64,000 bases of DNA, from assembly GCF_002086275.1 (NCBI RefSeq), contig NZ_MVHT01000014.1:1-64000 (forward strand), in the 5' to 3' direction. This DNA comes from Mycobacterium intermedium (GTDB lineage Bacteria > Actinomycetota > Actinomycetes > Mycobacteriales > Mycobacteriaceae). Under the pieces are notes generated by a model. The model made no database searches and was not told where the DNA came from. It saw only the letters and a list, made by a program, of their open reading frames with translations. Positions 25,584 to 35,472 of the stretch are shown piece by piece; the first letter of the stretch is position 1, and each line of letters opens with the position of its first letter. The position numbers were made by a program, and so were the translations under genes.

Positions 25584-27257
25584 GTGTCGTTCGTAACCGT
25601 GGCGCCTGAGTGGCTGAGCTCGGCGGCAGCGGAATTGGAAAGCATCGGCGCGGCGCTGAACGCGGCGAACGCAGCTGCGGCCGCTCCGACCACCCAACTC
25701 GCCGTCGCTGCAGCAGACGAGGTATCCGCCGCGGTTGCAACGTTGTTCGCCGGATTCGGCAACGAATATCAAGCGCTCAACACGCAGGTCAGCGCCTTCC
25801 ACCGGCAGTTCCTGCTGGCCTTGAACTCGGCAGCCGGTACCTATGCCTCCGCCGAAGCGGCGGCGAGCGTACCGCTGCTGGACGAGGTCTTGGGGGTCAT
25901 CAACGCACCCACGCAACTGCTGCTGGGGCGTCCGCTGATCGGCGACGGAGCGCCTGGCACCGAAGCCAGCCCTAACGGCGGTGCCGGCGGCCTGCTGATA
26001 GGCAACGGCGGAGCCGGATATTCCTCGACGACACCTGGCGTAGGCGGCGGTGCCGGCGGCGCCGCAGGGTTGATCGGTAACGGCGGCGCCGGGGGTGTCG
26101 GCGGGGCGGACGCGCCTGGCGGGGCCGGCGGCGCGGGCGGATGGCTGATCGGCAACGGCGGCTGGGGCGGCACCGGCGGCATATCGACCACTCTTGTTAA
26201 TGGCGGCGCCGGCGGCGCCGGAGGCAGGGCGTACCTGCTGGGCACCGGCGGAAACGGCGGGGCCGGTGGCCTGGGCACCGCCGCGAAACTTGGCACCGGC
26301 GGCGTCGGCGGCAGCGCCGGCCTGCTATGGGGCGGCACCGGCTTCAGCGGGCCTGGCATCGACGGCCGTACCGTCCCGATGTCACTGGTCGCCGGCACCG
26401 AACCCGTCGTGAACCTCTCCGTCAATGGCGGAAACTATGCACCGATCCTGGTTGACACCGGGTCCGAGGGGCTCGTCGTCCAGATGAAGGACGTGGGAGG
26501 TCTACCGGGATTGCTGAAGATGGGCATCCCCACCGGCGGCATCAGCGTCAGCGCCTACAGCGGCGGATTGACCTACCTCTTCGCCTCCTACCCGACAACG
26601 GTGGACTTCGGCAATGGCATCGTCGCCGGACCCACGAACGTCAACGTCGTGCTCCTCTCGATCCCGACGTCTCCGTTCGCGATGGGCGCATATATCCGAA
26701 ACTTCTTGCAGAACCCGTTTGTCACCCCGTTCGACGCTTACTTCGAGACGGCTGGCGTGGACGGGGTTCTGGGCCTGGGGCCCAACGCCGTTGGCCCGGG
26801 CCCCAGCATCCCGACGCAGGCATTGCCGGGCGATCTGAGTTCCGGCGTACTGATCGACATACCGGACGGCAAGCTGTGGTTCGGCCCGAATCCGCTACCC
26901 AACCCGGCCGACAACATATCGATCGTCGGATCGCCCATTGCCAACCTCTGGGTGTCCGTCAACGGCGCGCCACCTGTACTCGTCCCGTCGATCATCGACT
27001 CCGGTGGCGTGCAGGGCACCATTCCGGCATCGGTCATCGGTTCTTCAACCCTGCCCGCCGGAGCAACCATTCAGGTCTTCGCCGATGCCGCCGGCACCAA
27101 GTCCCTGTACAAGTTCGAAACGGATTGGTACAAGCCAACGGTGATTACCTCAGGCCTGATGAACACTGGCTTCCTGCCGTTCTGGTACCAGCCCGTCTAC
27201 ATCGACTACAGCCCGGCGGGAGTCGGGACCACGATCTTCGACCATCCGCAGCCCTGA
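25584..27257 (+). CDS. PE_PGRS protein with aspartic protease domain (PecA-like)
   Basis: 557 residues. N-terminal PE domain (about 1-95: [18 protein letters not shown] ... [11 protein letters not shown] with the YxxxE type VII secretion signal), a PGRS segment of GGxGG repeats (about 130-255), then a pepsin-like domain. Its catalytic motifs are DTGSEG (Asp291) and IIDSGG (Asp472), plus GVDGVLGLG. This matches the PE_PGRS35/PE26/PE_PGRS16 class of ESX-5-secreted, self-processing proteases that clip other PE proteins at the cell surface. GTG 25584 has GAGAGGGG upstream. The proline-rich open frame antisense to the PGRS part is a shadow. Confidence 0.93.
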   Translation: MSFVTVAPEWLSSAAAELESIGAALNAANAAAAAPTTQLAVAAADEVSAAVATLFAGFGNEYQALNTQVSAFHRQFLLALNSAAGTYASAEAAASVPLLDEVLGVINAPTQLLLGRPLIGDGAPGTEASPNGGAGGLLIGNGGAGYSSTTPGVGGGAGGAAGLIGNGGAGGVGGADAPGGAGGAGGWLIGNGGWGGTGGISTTLVNGGAGGAGGRAYLLGTGGNGGAGGLGTAAKLGTGGVGGSAGLLWGGTGFSGPGIDGRTVPMSLVAGTEPVVNLSVNGGNYAPILVDTGSEGLVVQMKDVGGLPGLLKMGIPTGGISVSAYSGGLTYLFASYPTTVDFGNGIVAGPTNVNVVLLSIPTSPFAMGAYIRNFLQNPFVTPFDAYFETAGVDGVLGLGPNAVGPGPSIPTQALPGDLSSGVLIDIPDGKLWFGPNPLPNPADNISIVGSPIANLWVSVNGAPPVLVPSIIDSGGVQGTIPASVIGSSTLPAGATIQVFADAAGTKSLYKFETDWYKPTVITSGLMNTGFLPFWYQPVYIDYSPAGVGTTIFDHPQP

Positions 27258-27334
27258 GCGTGAATCCCACGACATGACACGCCGATTCAGCGTCGCCTGA
27301 TTCACGCTCGAGGGGCAGGTCACGCCCGTTCGGA

Positions 27335-27357
27335 CTGCAAAGTTTGCAGAACGTGCA
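27335..27357. promoter_or_regulatory. Probable TetR operator, site 1
   Basis: CTGCAAAGTTTGCAG is a palindrome around the centre, followed by AACGTGCA. It ends three bases before the tetR start, so binding would repress the gene. A related element precedes mmpS. Confidence 0.6.
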
Positions 27358-27360
27358 ATT

Positions 27361-27978
27361 ATGGTGGGCATGGCGAATCAGTTGGGCCTCCGCGAGCGAC
27401 GGCGCCGCCAAACCAGCGCGGACATCCGTGGAGCGGCGGTGGAACTGGCGCAAGCGCGCGGCTGGGACAAGGTGACCATCGAGGAAATCTGTGCCCGGGC
27501 CGGTATCTCTGCCCGTACGTTCTTCAACTACTTCCCCAACAAGGAAGCGGCAATCGCCTACGGGCCTTCCGATTTGCCACCCGAACTGGCGGACGATTTC
27601 GTCGCGGCCGGGCCCGCCCCGTATCCGGTGGTGCTGGCCGAACTGATCACGCTGGCCGCCCACCACCTGCGCGACATGCCACCGCAACGCGAACAGGCCG
27701 TGTGCATGCTGGACCTGGCCAAGACGACCCCGGCGGTGCTGGCGGCGTTCCTCGCCGACCTGGAGCGATTCCAGACCCAGCTGACCGACATCGTCGCTCG
27801 ACGCCAAGGCATGAGTCCCGATGATGAGATACCCGCGCTGATATCGGCTTTGGCGCTGACGGCCGTGCGTTCTGGCATCGAGCGCTGGTCCAAGAGCTAT
27901 CCCACCGACACCGACGACACGCCGATGCCCTATGTCGAGCGTGCCGCCGCAATGGTCAACAGCATCTTCACGCGGTAA
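27361..27978 (+). CDS. TetR-family regulator of mmpS-mmpL
   Basis: 205 residues. Helix-turn-helix at about 20-65 (GWDKVTIEEICARAGISARTFFNYFPNKEAAI); the remainder is the helical ligand domain. It lies 250 bases upstream of mmpS on the same strand, with TGCA-type palindromes in front of both, so autoregulation and control of the pump is the simple reading. Start ATG 27361; an in-frame ATG at 27370 is also possible. With the operator ending at the start codon, a very short or absent leader is likely. Confidence 0.9.
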   Translation: MVGMANQLGLRERRRRQTSADIRGAAVELAQARGWDKVTIEEICARAGISARTFFNYFPNKEAAIAYGPSDLPPELADDFVAAGPAPYPVVLAELITLAAHHLRDMPPQREQAVCMLDLAKTTPAVLAAFLADLERFQTQLTDIVARRQGMSPDDEIPALISALALTAVRSGIERWSKSYPTDTDDTPMPYVERAAAMVNSIFTR

Positions 27979-28001
27979 TTGACGTGACCGCCAACACATA
28001 A

Positions 28002-28028
28002 ACTTGCATACTCTGCAAAAACTGCACA
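28002..28028. promoter_or_regulatory. Probable TetR operator, site 2 (mmpS promoter)
   Basis: ACTTGCATACTCTGCAAAA then ACTGCACA shares with site 1 the run of TGCA half-sites and the AAC-TGCA flank. It lies about 200 bases upstream of mmpS. Confidence 0.5.
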
Positions 28029-28228
28029 TGATGTATCGTGACCTTTTGGTGACAGTCCAGCGCGGTCGCTCGTCGCGGAGTGTGCCGTAGCCGGCGCCAG
28101 CGGTCGCGGACCATGCCCGGTCATGCCTGGAGCCTGATCGACCACTACTACGCATTGCCGCTGTAATCCGTTGCAGCACTGTCTATTTCGTGAATCGCGC
28201 GCAGGGACGGGAAAGGAAATCGCCACGC

Positions 28229-28663
28229 ATGGGGATATCCAAGATCGTGCGCAACGCGTGGTTGCCGCTGTTGATCGTGGCGGTCGTCGTAGTCGGCGGT
28301 TTCGCCGTGACACGGGTCAAGTCCTTTTTCATCGCCGAGCAATCCGCCCCGGTGGGTGGCGCCAAGGTCGATGACTCCAAGCCGTTCAAGCCCAAGGTCG
28401 TCAAGTACGAGATCTTCGGCGCGGCGAGCCGTGCCAACGTCAACTACCTGGACCTCAACGCCGAGCCCCAGCGGTTGGATGGCGCGCCGCTGCCGTGGAC
28501 TTTGGTCCTCACCACGACCGCGCCTTCGGTATTCCCGACCATCTCGGCGCAAAGCGACGGCGATTACCTCGGTTGCCGGATCACGGTCGACGACGAGATC
28601 AAGGACGAGAGGATTGCCAACGGCGTGCACGCCCTGACCTCCTGCTTGGTGAAATCGGCATGA
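28229..28663 (+). CDS. MmpS-family membrane accessory protein
   Basis: 144 residues. A short cytoplasmic N-terminus, one membrane helix ([20 protein letters not shown]), then a periplasmic beta domain with [58 protein letters not shown] and a Cys pair (GCRI / TSCLV) as in MmpS4/MmpS5. MmpS proteins assist MmpL exporters of lipids and siderophores. ATG 28229 follows AAAGGAAA. It overlaps mmpL by four bases. Confidence 0.93.
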   Translation: MGISKIVRNAWLPLLIVAVVVVGGFAVTRVKSFFIAEQSAPVGGAKVDDSKPFKPKVVKYEIFGAASRANVNYLDLNAEPQRLDGAPLPWTLVLTTTAPSVFPTISAQSDGDYLGCRITVDDEIKDERIANGVHALTSCLVKSA

Positions 28664-31587
28664 GTACCACCTCTGAAGACGTGCGAGCCGACGACGCTCG
28701 GACCGACGCCATTCCCGTCGCCAAACACGCGGCCCGGCCGTTGATTCCACGATTCATCCGCACCTTCGCCGTGCCCGTCATCCTGGCCTGGATCGCGCTT
28801 ATCGCTGTCCTGAACACGGTCGTCCCGCAATTGGACGAGGTCGGGAAGATGGTTTCGGTCTCGATGAGCCCGGACGACGCACAATCGGTGATCGCGACGA
28901 AGCGCGTCGGCCAAGTTTTCCAGGAGTACTCGTCCAACAGTTCGGTCATGATCGTGCTGGAAGGCGAGAATCAACTGGGCGCCGAGGCCCACGCCTATTA
29001 CGACCAGATCGTCAGAAAGCTCGAGGCAGACCCGGAACACGTTGAGCACGTTCAGGATTTCTGGAGCGATCCGCTTACCGGAGCCGGCGTGCAGAGTAAC
29101 GACGGCAAGGCCGCCTACGTCCAGGTCTATCTCGTCGGCAACCTCGGTGAGACAAAAGCCAACGACTCGGTCGAGGCCGTCCAAGCCATCGTGGAAAGCG
29201 TCAAGGCACCCAACGGGGTCAAGGCTTATGTCACCGGACCTTCGGCGTTAGAGGCAGACCAACACATCGCCGGCGACCGCAGCCTCCAGGTGATCACGGC
29301 CGCGACCTTCGTCGTGATCATCGCGATGCTGCTGATGGTCTACCGCTCGATTGTCACGGTGCTGATCACGCTGGCGATGGTGGTCCTGGAGTTGGCCGCC
29401 GCCCGGGGTGGTGTCGCGTTCTTGGGATACCACCGGATCATTGGGCTCTCTACGTTCGCGTGCAACCTGCTGGTCACCTTGGCGATCGCCGCCGCCACCG
29501 ACTACGCAATCTTCCTGATCGGCCGATACCAGGAAGCCAGGGCCGTCGGCGAATCGCGAGAAGACGCGTACTACACCATGTTCCACGGCACGGCCCACGT
29601 GGTGCTCGGATCCGGCATGACCATCGCCGGCGCCACCTTCTGCCTGCACTTCACCAACCTGCCGTACTTCCAGACGCTGGGCATCCCGCTCGCCATCGGC
29701 ATGGTGATCGTGGTTTTCGCGGCGCTGACGCTGGGTCCTGCGGTCATTTCGGTGGCATCGCGTTTCCGCCAGATCCTCGAGCCCAAGCGGGCCCAGCGGA
29801 TTCGCGGCTGGCGCAAGGTCGGCGCAGTGGTCGTGCGGTGGCCGGGACCGGTGCTGGTCCTGACGATCGGCATCGTGCTGGTCGGCCTGCTCACCCTGCC
29901 CGGCTACCGGACCAACTACAACGACCGCAACTACCTGCCCGCGGATCTACCGGCCAATGCCGGCTACGCGGCAGCGGATCGGCACTTCTCGAAGGCACGC
30001 ATGAACCCCGAGTTGCTGATGATCGAAAGTGACCACGATCTGCGCAATTCCGCTGACTTCCTGGTCATCGACAAGATAGCCAAGTCGATCTTCCGGGTGC
30101 CCGGCATCAGCCGCGTTCAGGCCATCACCCGACCGCAGGGCACGCCGATCGAGCACACCTCGATCCCCTTCCAGATCAGCATGCAAGGCGTCAGCCAACA
30201 GATGACGCAGAAGTACCAGGAAGACCAGATCGCGGACATGCTGCGTCAGTCCGAGGAAATGCAGACGACCATCGACAGCATGATCGAGATGCAGGACATC
30301 ACGGCGCAGATGACCAACGACATGCACATCATGGTCGGCAAGATGCACGCGATGACGATGGACGTCGCCGAATTGCGCAACCACATGGCCGATTTCGAAG
30401 ACTTCTTCCGTCCCATCCGGGCCTACTTCTACTGGGAGAAGCACTGCTTCGACATCCCGGTGTGCTGGTCATTGCGATCGGTCTTCGACGCGCTCGACGG
30501 CGTCGACATCATGACCGACGACATCGAGAGCCTGATGCCCGTGATGGATCATCTCGACACGCTGATGCCGCGGCTGAATGCGCTGATGCCGCAGATGATC
30601 CAGAACATGAAGAACATGAAAACCATGATGCTGACCATGTATTCGACCCAGAAGGGTCTGCTGGAACAGCAACAGCGGGCGCAGCAAGACTCGGCCGCCA
30701 TGGGTAAGGCGTTCGACGCATCCAAGAACGACGACTCGTTCTACCTGCCACCGGAGACGTTCGACAACCCCGAGTTCAAGCGGGGCATGAAGAACTTCAT
30801 CTCCCCCGACGGTCACGCCGTACGCTTCATCATCAGCCACGACGGCGATCCGATGACGCCGGAAGGCATTTCGCACATTGCCGCGATCAAGAAGGCCGCC
30901 TATGAGGCCCTGAAGGGCACGCCGATGGAGGGCTCGAACATCTACCTCGGCGGCACCGCGGCGACCTTCAAGGACATGCAGGAGGGCAGCAACTACGACC
31001 TTCTGATCGCCGGAATCGCTTCCATGTGCTTGATCTTCATCATCATGCTGATCATCACGCGAAGCGTTGTGGCGTCGGCGGTCATCGTGGGCACCGTGTT
31101 GATTTCCCTGGGTGCATCTTTCGGGCTTTCGGTGCTCATCTGGCAGCACCTCATCGGCATCGAACTGCACTGGATGGTCCTGGCGATGTCGGTCATCATC
31201 CTGCTTGCCGTGGGCGCCGACTACAACCTGCTCCTGGTGTCCCGATTCAAGGAAGAGATCCACGCTGGCCTGAACACCGGCATCATCCGCTCGATGGGCG
31301 GCACCGGTTCGGTGGTCACGTCGGCCGGCCTGGTCTTCGCGTTCACGATGATGACGATGGCGGTGAGCAAGTTGATCGTCATCGGCCAGGTCGGCACCAC
31401 CATCGGCCTCGGTCTGCTGTTGGACACGCTGATCGTCCGGTCGTTGATGACTCCATCCATCGCCGCGCTGCTGGGCAAGTGGTTCTGGTGGCCGCAACGG
31501 GTCCGTCAGCGTCCCGTCCCGTCGCCGTGGCCCAAGCCGAGCAAGCACTCGGCCGAGGATGCCGAATTGGTGGCAACTGCCAACTGA
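28660..31587 (+). CDS. MmpL-family RND transporter
   Basis: 975 residues. Two RND halves: a first helix ([20 protein letters not shown]), periplasmic loop, a helix bundle with [20 protein letters not shown] (functional Asp-Tyr pair), a long second periplasmic loop with Met-rich coiled coil (about 480-720), and the second bundle with [19 protein letters not shown]. This is MmpL4/5-type architecture. It likely exports a lipid, siderophore or drug together with MmpS. ATG 28660 overlaps the mmpS stop. Confidence 0.94.
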   Translation: MSTTSEDVRADDARTDAIPVAKHAARPLIPRFIRTFAVPVILAWIALIAVLNTVVPQLDEVGKMVSVSMSPDDAQSVIATKRVGQVFQEYSSNSSVMIVLEGENQLGAEAHAYYDQIVRKLEADPEHVEHVQDFWSDPLTGAGVQSNDGKAAYVQVYLVGNLGETKANDSVEAVQAIVESVKAPNGVKAYVTGPSALEADQHIAGDRSLQVITAATFVVIIAMLLMVYRSIVTVLITLAMVVLELAAARGGVAFLGYHRIIGLSTFACNLLVTLAIAAATDYAIFLIGRYQEARAVGESREDAYYTMFHGTAHVVLGSGMTIAGATFCLHFTNLPYFQTLGIPLAIGMVIVVFAALTLGPAVISVASRFRQILEPKRAQRIRGWRKVGAVVVRWPGPVLVLTIGIVLVGLLTLPGYRTNYNDRNYLPADLPANAGYAAADRHFSKARMNPELLMIESDHDLRNSADFLVIDKIAKSIFRVPGISRVQAITRPQGTPIEHTSIPFQISMQGVSQQMTQKYQEDQIADMLRQSEEMQTTIDSMIEMQDITAQMTNDMHIMVGKMHAMTMDVAELRNHMADFEDFFRPIRAYFYWEKHCFDIPVCWSLRSVFDALDGVDIMTDDIESLMPVMDHLDTLMPRLNALMPQMIQNMKNMKTMMLTMYSTQKGLLEQQQRAQQDSAAMGKAFDASKNDDSFYLPPETFDNPEFKRGMKNFISPDGHAVRFIISHDGDPMTPEGISHIAAIKKAAYEALKGTPMEGSNIYLGGTAATFKDMQEGSNYDLLIAGIASMCLIFIIMLIITRSVVASAVIVGTVLISLGASFGLSVLIWQHLIGIELHWMVLAMSVIILLAVGADYNLLLVSRFKEEIHAGLNTGIIRSMGGTGSVVTSAGLVFAFTMMTMAVSKLIVIGQVGTTIGLGLLLDTLIVRSLMTPSIAALLGKWFWWPQRVRQRPVPSPWPKPSKHSAEDAELVATAN

Positions 31588-31954
31588 GCCCAGCCGAACG
31601 GCGGACGGCGACCAGCTGCCGGAGGTCAGCCATCGGCCATCGGGTTAGGCGCCGCCGACGCTCCAACTCCCCCCAGCGCCCCTCCCCTAAAGCACGCGGG
31701 GCGTGCCTAGGCGGCGATCCATCGATCTCAGCGCGGCGTGTCGGGACGCGGCTGCACTGTTCTGTACCGTGAATCCGCATGTCACGGGGCATACGTTCGG
31801 TCAAGCACGGTCGGTCGCGCATGTATCGCATACGTTTAAGTATAAGATGCTTGACTGTATAGGATACGTGTATGTAGCATTCTTGTTACGTCCTCCGACA
31901 GCACTCAGAACCCCACATCGCCGGCAAACCAGCCCAACAGCATGCGAGAGACCG
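31588..31954. other. Intergenic region with AT-rich promoter upstream of pucR-type gene
   Basis: About 367 bases. The part 31825-31890 is strikingly AT-rich for this genome and repeats TATAC/GTATA-like words. TTGACT followed by TAGGAT resembles -35/-10 elements, and the CATACG / CGTGTATG arms could form an operator. No coding frame is supported in the first 350 bases. Confidence 0.5.
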
Positions 31955-33250
31955 ATGAAGCTGCGTACCCGTACCGCACCCGCAACCGAATGGCCGCCCA
32001 TGGTAGACAGCCAGCTGACACCGCGGATTCGTGAGCTGATCCGCCAGGGAGCGTGGATGGCTCTCAACCCCAGCCCGGAGTGGCTCGAAGAGCTCGACCA
32101 AGCCACCGTGGTCACGAATCCCACGATCATTGAGAACCCCGCTTTGGCCCAAGCGGTCAGTCTGTCCAACCGCACGACGCTGATCCACTTCGCGACCGCT
32201 CACCTGCGCGCTCCGGGCGCGCCAGTGACCCCCTACCTAGGACCCGAGCCGCTGCGCATGGCGCGGATCCTGGCGCGCCGCGATGTCGGAGTAACCGCCT
32301 TCGACATCTACCGCGTCGGCCAGAACCTTGCCTTGCAACGTTGGACGAATATCGTTTTCGAGCTCACCTCCGACCCGGACGAGTTGCGTGAGCTTCTCAC
32401 CGTGATGTCGCAATCGGCCAGCGATTTCGTCGACGCAACGCTCGTCGGAGTCAGCCGGCAGATGCAGCTGGAACACCACGAACTTGCCCAGAGCGTGCTG
32501 GTCGAACGCCGCAAGATCGTCGAACTCATCCTCGACGGCGACTCGATGCAGCACAGCCGCGCCGAAGCTCGCCTCGGATATGCCCTCAGTGGGCGACACA
32601 CCGCCGCCATCATCTGGTGCGACGAGCACGAGCACGACTACCACCTGCTGGACAGGGTGGCCGAGGAGCTCGGCCAAGTGGTCGGGAGTCCGCGCCCACT
32701 CACCGTGACGTCGGGCCCGGGTACTCGTTGGGTATGGATGAGGGACGCCGGCACCTTCGAAGCCGACAGGATCCGCGAGTTGCTCGAAAAGACGCCCACG
32801 CTGCGGATCGCCATCGGCAACGGTGCGCAGGGTACCGAAGGCTTCCGTCGCAGTCATTTTGATGCGCTCGCGACGCAGCAGATGATGGTGCGACTGCAGT
32901 CGCGACAGCGGGTTGCGTCGTTCGACGACGTCCACATGACCGCTCTGTTGACCCAAAGGCCCGATCGGTCAGACGATTTCATCGACAGCACGCTGGGGGC
33001 TTTTGCTTCGGCGAGCGACGTCCTGCGCAACACCGTGTTGACTTATATCAACGAGCAGTGCAACGCGGCACGCGCTTCCCAGCAGCTCTACATTCATCGC
33101 AACACCTTGTTGAGCCGCCTGGACGCCGCACAACGCCTTCTGCCTCGGCCATTGGAGCACAACACCGTTCGCATCGCTGTCGCGCTCGAAGCACTGAAAT
33201 GGCACGGGACGCGGGATCAGGAGTCGTCCAGCCAGAACCGTGTGTCGTAG
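31955..33250 (+). CDS. PucR-family transcriptional regulator
   Basis: 431 residues. The N-terminal about 170 residues are an RsbRD-like/unknown helical module; the middle resembles a degenerate GGDEF-like sensing region; the C-terminus (NTVLTYINEQCNAARASQQLYIHRNTLLSRLDAAQRLL) is the PucR/CdaR-type helix-turn-helix with the YIHRNTLxxRL signature. Effector and targets unknown. ATG 31955 was chosen because codons upstream to 31703 lie in the AT-rich promoter. Nearest possible targets are itself and the GT4 operon that follows. Confidence 0.85.
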   Translation: MKLRTRTAPATEWPPMVDSQLTPRIRELIRQGAWMALNPSPEWLEELDQATVVTNPTIIENPALAQAVSLSNRTTLIHFATAHLRAPGAPVTPYLGPEPLRMARILARRDVGVTAFDIYRVGQNLALQRWTNIVFELTSDPDELRELLTVMSQSASDFVDATLVGVSRQMQLEHHELAQSVLVERRKIVELILDGDSMQHSRAEARLGYALSGRHTAAIIWCDEHEHDYHLLDRVAEELGQVVGSPRPLTVTSGPGTRWVWMRDAGTFEADRIRELLEKTPTLRIAIGNGAQGTEGFRRSHFDALATQQMMVRLQSRQRVASFDDVHMTALLTQRPDRSDDFIDSTLGAFASASDVLRNTVLTYINEQCNAARASQQLYIHRNTLLSRLDAAQRLLPRPLEHNTVRIAVALEALKWHGTRDQESSSQNRVS

Positions 33251-33337
33251 CTAACCCTGCGACCGACTCGTCCTCAACGACGATCCGTCGCCCAGTCGGC
33301 CCCTGCATTTGAGCACCCCACACCACGTTAGATATGG

Positions 33338-33351
33338 TGGACAGGTGTCCA
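33338..33351. promoter_or_regulatory. Inverted repeat upstream of GT4 operon
   Basis: TGGACA-GG-TGTCCA, perfect 6-bp arms with a 2-base spacer, about 100 bases before the glycosyltransferase start. Possible operator; the regulator is unknown. Confidence 0.4.
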
Positions 33352-33451
33352 GTTTGCGATGGGGGCGGTAGCGGTGCGGGTAATCGCAGTGGAGTCAGGG
33401 GCGCCCCTCCGCAGCCATTTTGCCCTCGAATAAGGCTCGGAAGGGTTAAGT

Positions 33452-34720
33452 ATGCGAATTGCCTTACTGTCCTACCGCAGTAAGACCCATTGCGGCGGAC
33501 AGGGCGTCTACGTGCGCCAGCTCAGCCGCGGACTGGTCGACCTAGGCCACGAGGTCGAGGTGTTCTCCGGCCAGCCCTACCCGGAGCTGCTCGACCCGCG
33601 AGTCCGGTTGACCGAAGTTCCGAGCCTGGACCTATACCGAGAGCCCGACCCTTTTCGAGTTCCGTGGCCGAGTGAGATTCGCGACTCGATCGACCTGTTG
33701 GAACTCGGCACCATGTGGACCGCCGGATTCCCGGAACCGCGTACCTTCGCACTGCGGGCAGCCCGGGTCCTAGCAAACCGGGGTCGCGACTTCGACGTCG
33801 TTCACGACAACCAATGCCTGGGAACGGGCCTGCTCACCATTGCCGGCCGCGGCATGCCGGTGGTGGCCACCGTGCATCATCCGATCACCCGGGACCGCGC
33901 CCTTGACATCGCCGCCGCGCCGTGGTGGCGGAAACCCCTGGTGCACAGGTGGTACGGCTTCTCCACAATGCAGAAGAAGGTGGCGCGCCAGATCCCTGAC
34001 CTGCTGACCGTTTCGTCCTCATCGGCAGCCGACATCGTCACCGACTTCGGCGTTTCGCCTGACCAACTCCATGTCGTGCCCCTCGGGGTCAACACTGAGT
34101 TGTTCCAGCCCGGAGCCGCGCCCCGACAGCCCGGGCGGATCATCGCGATCGCCAGTGCCGACACGCCGCTCAAAGGCGTGAGCACCCTGCTTCACGCGAT
34201 CGCCCGACTCCGCGTCAACCACGACATCGAGTTGAGGCTGGTGGCCAAGGTAGAACCCAACGGCCCCACCGAGAAACTCATCGCCGAACTCGGCGTCTCC
34301 GACATCGTCCACATCTCCAGCGGGCTTTCCGATGCCGAACTAGCGGCATTGTTCGCCTCGGCCGAAGTGGCCTGCATTCCTTCGCTCTACGAAGGGTTTT
34401 CGCTTCCTGCGGTGGAGGCGATGGCGAGCGGCACCCCCATCGTGGCCAGTCGGGTGGGCGCGCTGCCCGAGGTCGTCGGCACCGACGGCGCTTGCGCCGA
34501 GTTGGTTCCTCCAGCGGACGTCGCCGCCCTGACCCACGCGCTCGGCGACCTACTCGATTCGCCGGAAAAGCGGCGCAGATTGGGCAGCGCGGGCAGAACC
34601 CGTGCCGTGAACGTCTTCAGTTGGGACGCCGTGGCGGCCCAGACCGTGCAAGTGTACGAACGGGCTATCGCCCGCAAGTCCACCACCGGCCGGGGAGCCG
34701 AGGGGAAAGCCCAATGCTGA
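33452..34720 (+). CDS. Family 4 glycosyltransferase
   Basis: 422 residues, GT-B fold: RIALLSYRSKTHCGGQGVYVRQLSRGLVDLGHEVEVFSG at the N-terminus, VVHDNQCLG, TVSSSSAADIV, VPLGVNTELFQPG, and the retaining EX7E motif EGFSLPAVEAMASG. No membrane segment. Acceptor unknown. It leads a three-gene operon with overlapping methyltransferase and alpha-toroid protein. Confidence 0.9.
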   Translation: MRIALLSYRSKTHCGGQGVYVRQLSRGLVDLGHEVEVFSGQPYPELLDPRVRLTEVPSLDLYREPDPFRVPWPSEIRDSIDLLELGTMWTAGFPEPRTFALRAARVLANRGRDFDVVHDNQCLGTGLLTIAGRGMPVVATVHHPITRDRALDIAAAPWWRKPLVHRWYGFSTMQKKVARQIPDLLTVSSSSAADIVTDFGVSPDQLHVVPLGVNTELFQPGAAPRQPGRIIAIASADTPLKGVSTLLHAIARLRVNHDIELRLVAKVEPNGPTEKLIAELGVSDIVHISSGLSDAELAALFASAEVACIPSLYEGFSLPAVEAMASGTPIVASRVGALPEVVGTDGACAELVPPADVAALTHALGDLLDSPEKRRRLGSAGRTRAVNVFSWDAVAAQTVQVYERAIARKSTTGRGAEGKAQC

Positions 34721-35472
34721 CAGTCGATTTCGACCGACTGGGCATCGGCCCGTCCACCACCGTCATCGACGTGGGTTGCGGGGCCGGCCGGCATGCGTTC
34801 GAGGCATACCGGCGCGGCGCCGACGTCATCGCCTTCGACCACGACGCCGACGAAATACGCTCGGTGGACACGATGCTCAAGGCCATGGCCGAGGCGGGCG
34901 AAGCACCCAAGACTGCGTCCGCCAAGGCGGTCGTCGGTGACGCGCTGCACCTGCCGTATCCAGATGAGACGTTCGACTGTGTCATCGCCTCGGAAATTCT
35001 GGAACACATCCCGCAGGACGACGCCGCGATCGCCGAACTGATCAGAGTACTCAAAGTTGGCGGCACCCTCGCGGTCAGCGTCCCGCGTTGGCTGCCCGAG
35101 CGGGTGTGCTGGCTACTGTCCGATGAATACCACAGCAACGAAGGTGGCCACGTACGCATCTACCGCGCCAATGAGTTGCGGGACAAGATCACCCGCGGCG
35201 GGATGGAATTGACCCATTCACACCATGCCCACGCGCTGCATTCCCCGTTCTGGTGGTTGAAATGCGCTATCGGCGTTTCCAACACCGATCATTTCGCCGT
35301 GACGGCATATCACAAGCTCCTGGTATGGGATCTCATGCAACGCCCGAGGATCACGCGGATGGCGGAGTCGATGCTCAATCCGCTGGTCGGTAAGAGCGTG
35401 GCGATGTATTTCACCAAGCCGCAGACCGTAGAAAGCGAAGCGACGCAGGGGTATTCAGTTGCATCGGGTTAA
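34714..35472 (+). CDS. Class I SAM-dependent methyltransferase
   Basis: 252 residues. Motif I VIDVGCGAGRHAFEA, acidic FDHDADEIR, VVGDALHLPYPDETFDCVIASEILEHI, and LKVGGTLAVSVPRW are those of UbiE/Methyltransf_11 enzymes. It overlaps the GT4 by seven bases and the next gene by 14, so all three products are probably made together and act on the same molecule. Confidence 0.9.
   Translation: MLTVDFDRLGIGPSTTVIDVGCGAGRHAFEAYRRGADVIAFDHDADEIRSVDTMLKAMAEAGEAPKTASAKAVVGDALHLPYPDETFDCVIASEILEHIPQDDAAIAELIRVLKVGGTLAVSVPRWLPERVCWLLSDEYHSNEGGHVRIYRANELRDKITRGGMELTHSHHAHALHSPFWWLKCAIGVSNTDHFAVTAYHKLLVWDLMQRPRITRMAESMLNPLVGKSVAMYFTKPQTVESEATQGYSVASG

Noticed and set aside
25841-26425. Proline-rich frame antisense to the PGRS repeats
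   Set aside because: GC-rich glycine repeats always give a Pro-rich frame on the other strand; no start signal or homology.
33361-33435. 24-codon frame before the GT4 gene
   Set aside because: No ribosome site and low-complexity content; more likely leader DNA.
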